From positions 1-6,185 of the forward strand of contig JAIRLL010000367.1 in assembly GCA_031259505.1 (NCBI GenBank): 6,185 nt of DNA, written 5' to 3'. A program made the translations under genes and the position numbers. The DNA comes from Tannerella sp. Its GTDB lineage: Bacteria; Bacteroidota; Bacteroidia; Bacteroidales; Tannerellaceae. Below, piece after piece: positions 5,768 to 6,185 of the stretch (positions are counted from its first letter, which is position 1; each line of letters opens with the position of its first letter). The notes below the pieces were generated by a model that worked only from the letters and a program-made list of their open reading frames with translations, had not been told where the DNA came from and did no database searches.

Positions 5768-6185
5768 AAAGCATATAAATTTTATATTGTACTGTCGGTC
5801 ATTACATCAATGATCCTGACTTCATGCGAGGATTTTCTAACCAAAATACCTCAGAACAACCTGTCGGTTGATTCCTATTTCAAATCGGATAACGACTATA
5901 AATTATACACCGACGGTTTTTACACGTATTTTACAGATAAGTTGACTGCAAGTTACGGCTCTGTAGGTAGCGGTGCGCCTTTTGACCTTCGAAGCGATCT
6001 TATCAGTATGGAAGCAACCAAATCAGGCAATGAGGTATTCGCAGAATTGATTAACGGCACCCAGACGCCTACGTCGAATTCAGTATCCCTTTTCTTTGAT
6101 TATGCGCCAATTCGCAGGGCTTATATTTTGTTCGACAATATTGACAACATCGAACTGGATGCTGCAAGCAAGAACCTGTACTTGG
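5765..6185 (+). CDS. SusD/RagB-type outer-membrane lipoprotein (N-terminal part)
   Basis: The first 140 residues of a SusD-family protein, running off the window end; full members are usually about 500-600 residues. It begins with a short lipoprotein signal peptide and a lipobox L18-T19-S20-C21. The lipidated Cys is followed by EDFL, the typical start of mature SusD proteins, where acidic residues favour export to the cell surface. The later IPQNNLSVDSYFKSDNDYKLYTDGFY (28-53) and FDYAPIRRAYILFDNI (109-124) match the helical TPR-like framework of the family. SusD is the surface lid on the SusC pore and binds the incoming substrate. It begins 22 bp after the susC stop on the same strand, so the two are surely co-transcribed. 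The ATG at 5765 is used; an ATG eight bases earlier is out of frame. It is more AT-rich than the genes at the left end. Confidence 0.93.
   Translation, partial: MKAYKFYIVLSVITSMILTSCEDFLTKIPQNNLSVDSYFKSDNDYKLYTDGFYTYFTDKLTASYGSVGSGAPFDLRSDLISMEATKSGNEVFAELINGTQTPTSNSVSLFFDYAPIRRAYILFDNIDNIELDAASKNLYL

Overview
The window comes from a member of the Bacteroidota, most likely the order Bacteroidales. The evidence is a SusC/SusD pair, an ECF sigma factor of the Bacteroidetes type, start codons without Shine-Dalgarno sequences at most genes, and promoter-like TTTG / TAnnTTTG elements. The genus cannot be named from this sequence. Base composition drifts from GC-rich on the left (38 of 60 bases in 1-60) to AT-rich on the right (22 of 60 in 6121-6180).

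Layout: (1) 1-474, the C-terminal 157 residues of a TrpB2-type tryptophan synthase beta subunit. (2) 588-1457, a complete metallo-beta-lactamase-fold hydrolase of the YtnP / AHL-lactonase-like group. (3) 1486-2091 on the minus strand, an ECF sigma factor, convergent with the hydrolase. (4) 2092-2303, a 212-bp control region holding divergent signals. (5) 2304-5742, a SusC-type TonB-dependent transporter with an N-terminal STN signalling domain, split into two frames at a run of nine G. (6) 5765-6185, the start of its SusD-type lipoprotein partner, cut by the window end. No stretch above 300 bases lacks a gene.

How the parts fit: the sigma factor, the STN-bearing SusC and SusD look like the regulatory and uptake end of a polysaccharide (or other nutrient) utilisation locus. 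An STN-type transporter normally signals through a FecR-like anti-sigma factor to an ECF sigma factor, but no anti-sigma gene lies between or beside these genes here. The region between sigma and susC carries a strong intrinsic terminator on the minus strand. A perfect TAnnTTTG element lies about 90 nt upstream of it on the same strand and overlaps the susC start codon. Together they suggest a short RNA antisense to the susC leader, placed like the PUL-repressing antisense RNAs of Bacteroides.

The two points most worth following are the G9 tract, which leaves susC out of frame by one base (phase-variable switch, true pseudogene or sequencing error), and the candidate antisense RNA. I saw no CRISPR array, tRNA, rRNA, insertion sequence or phage gene, and no clearly new multi-gene system.
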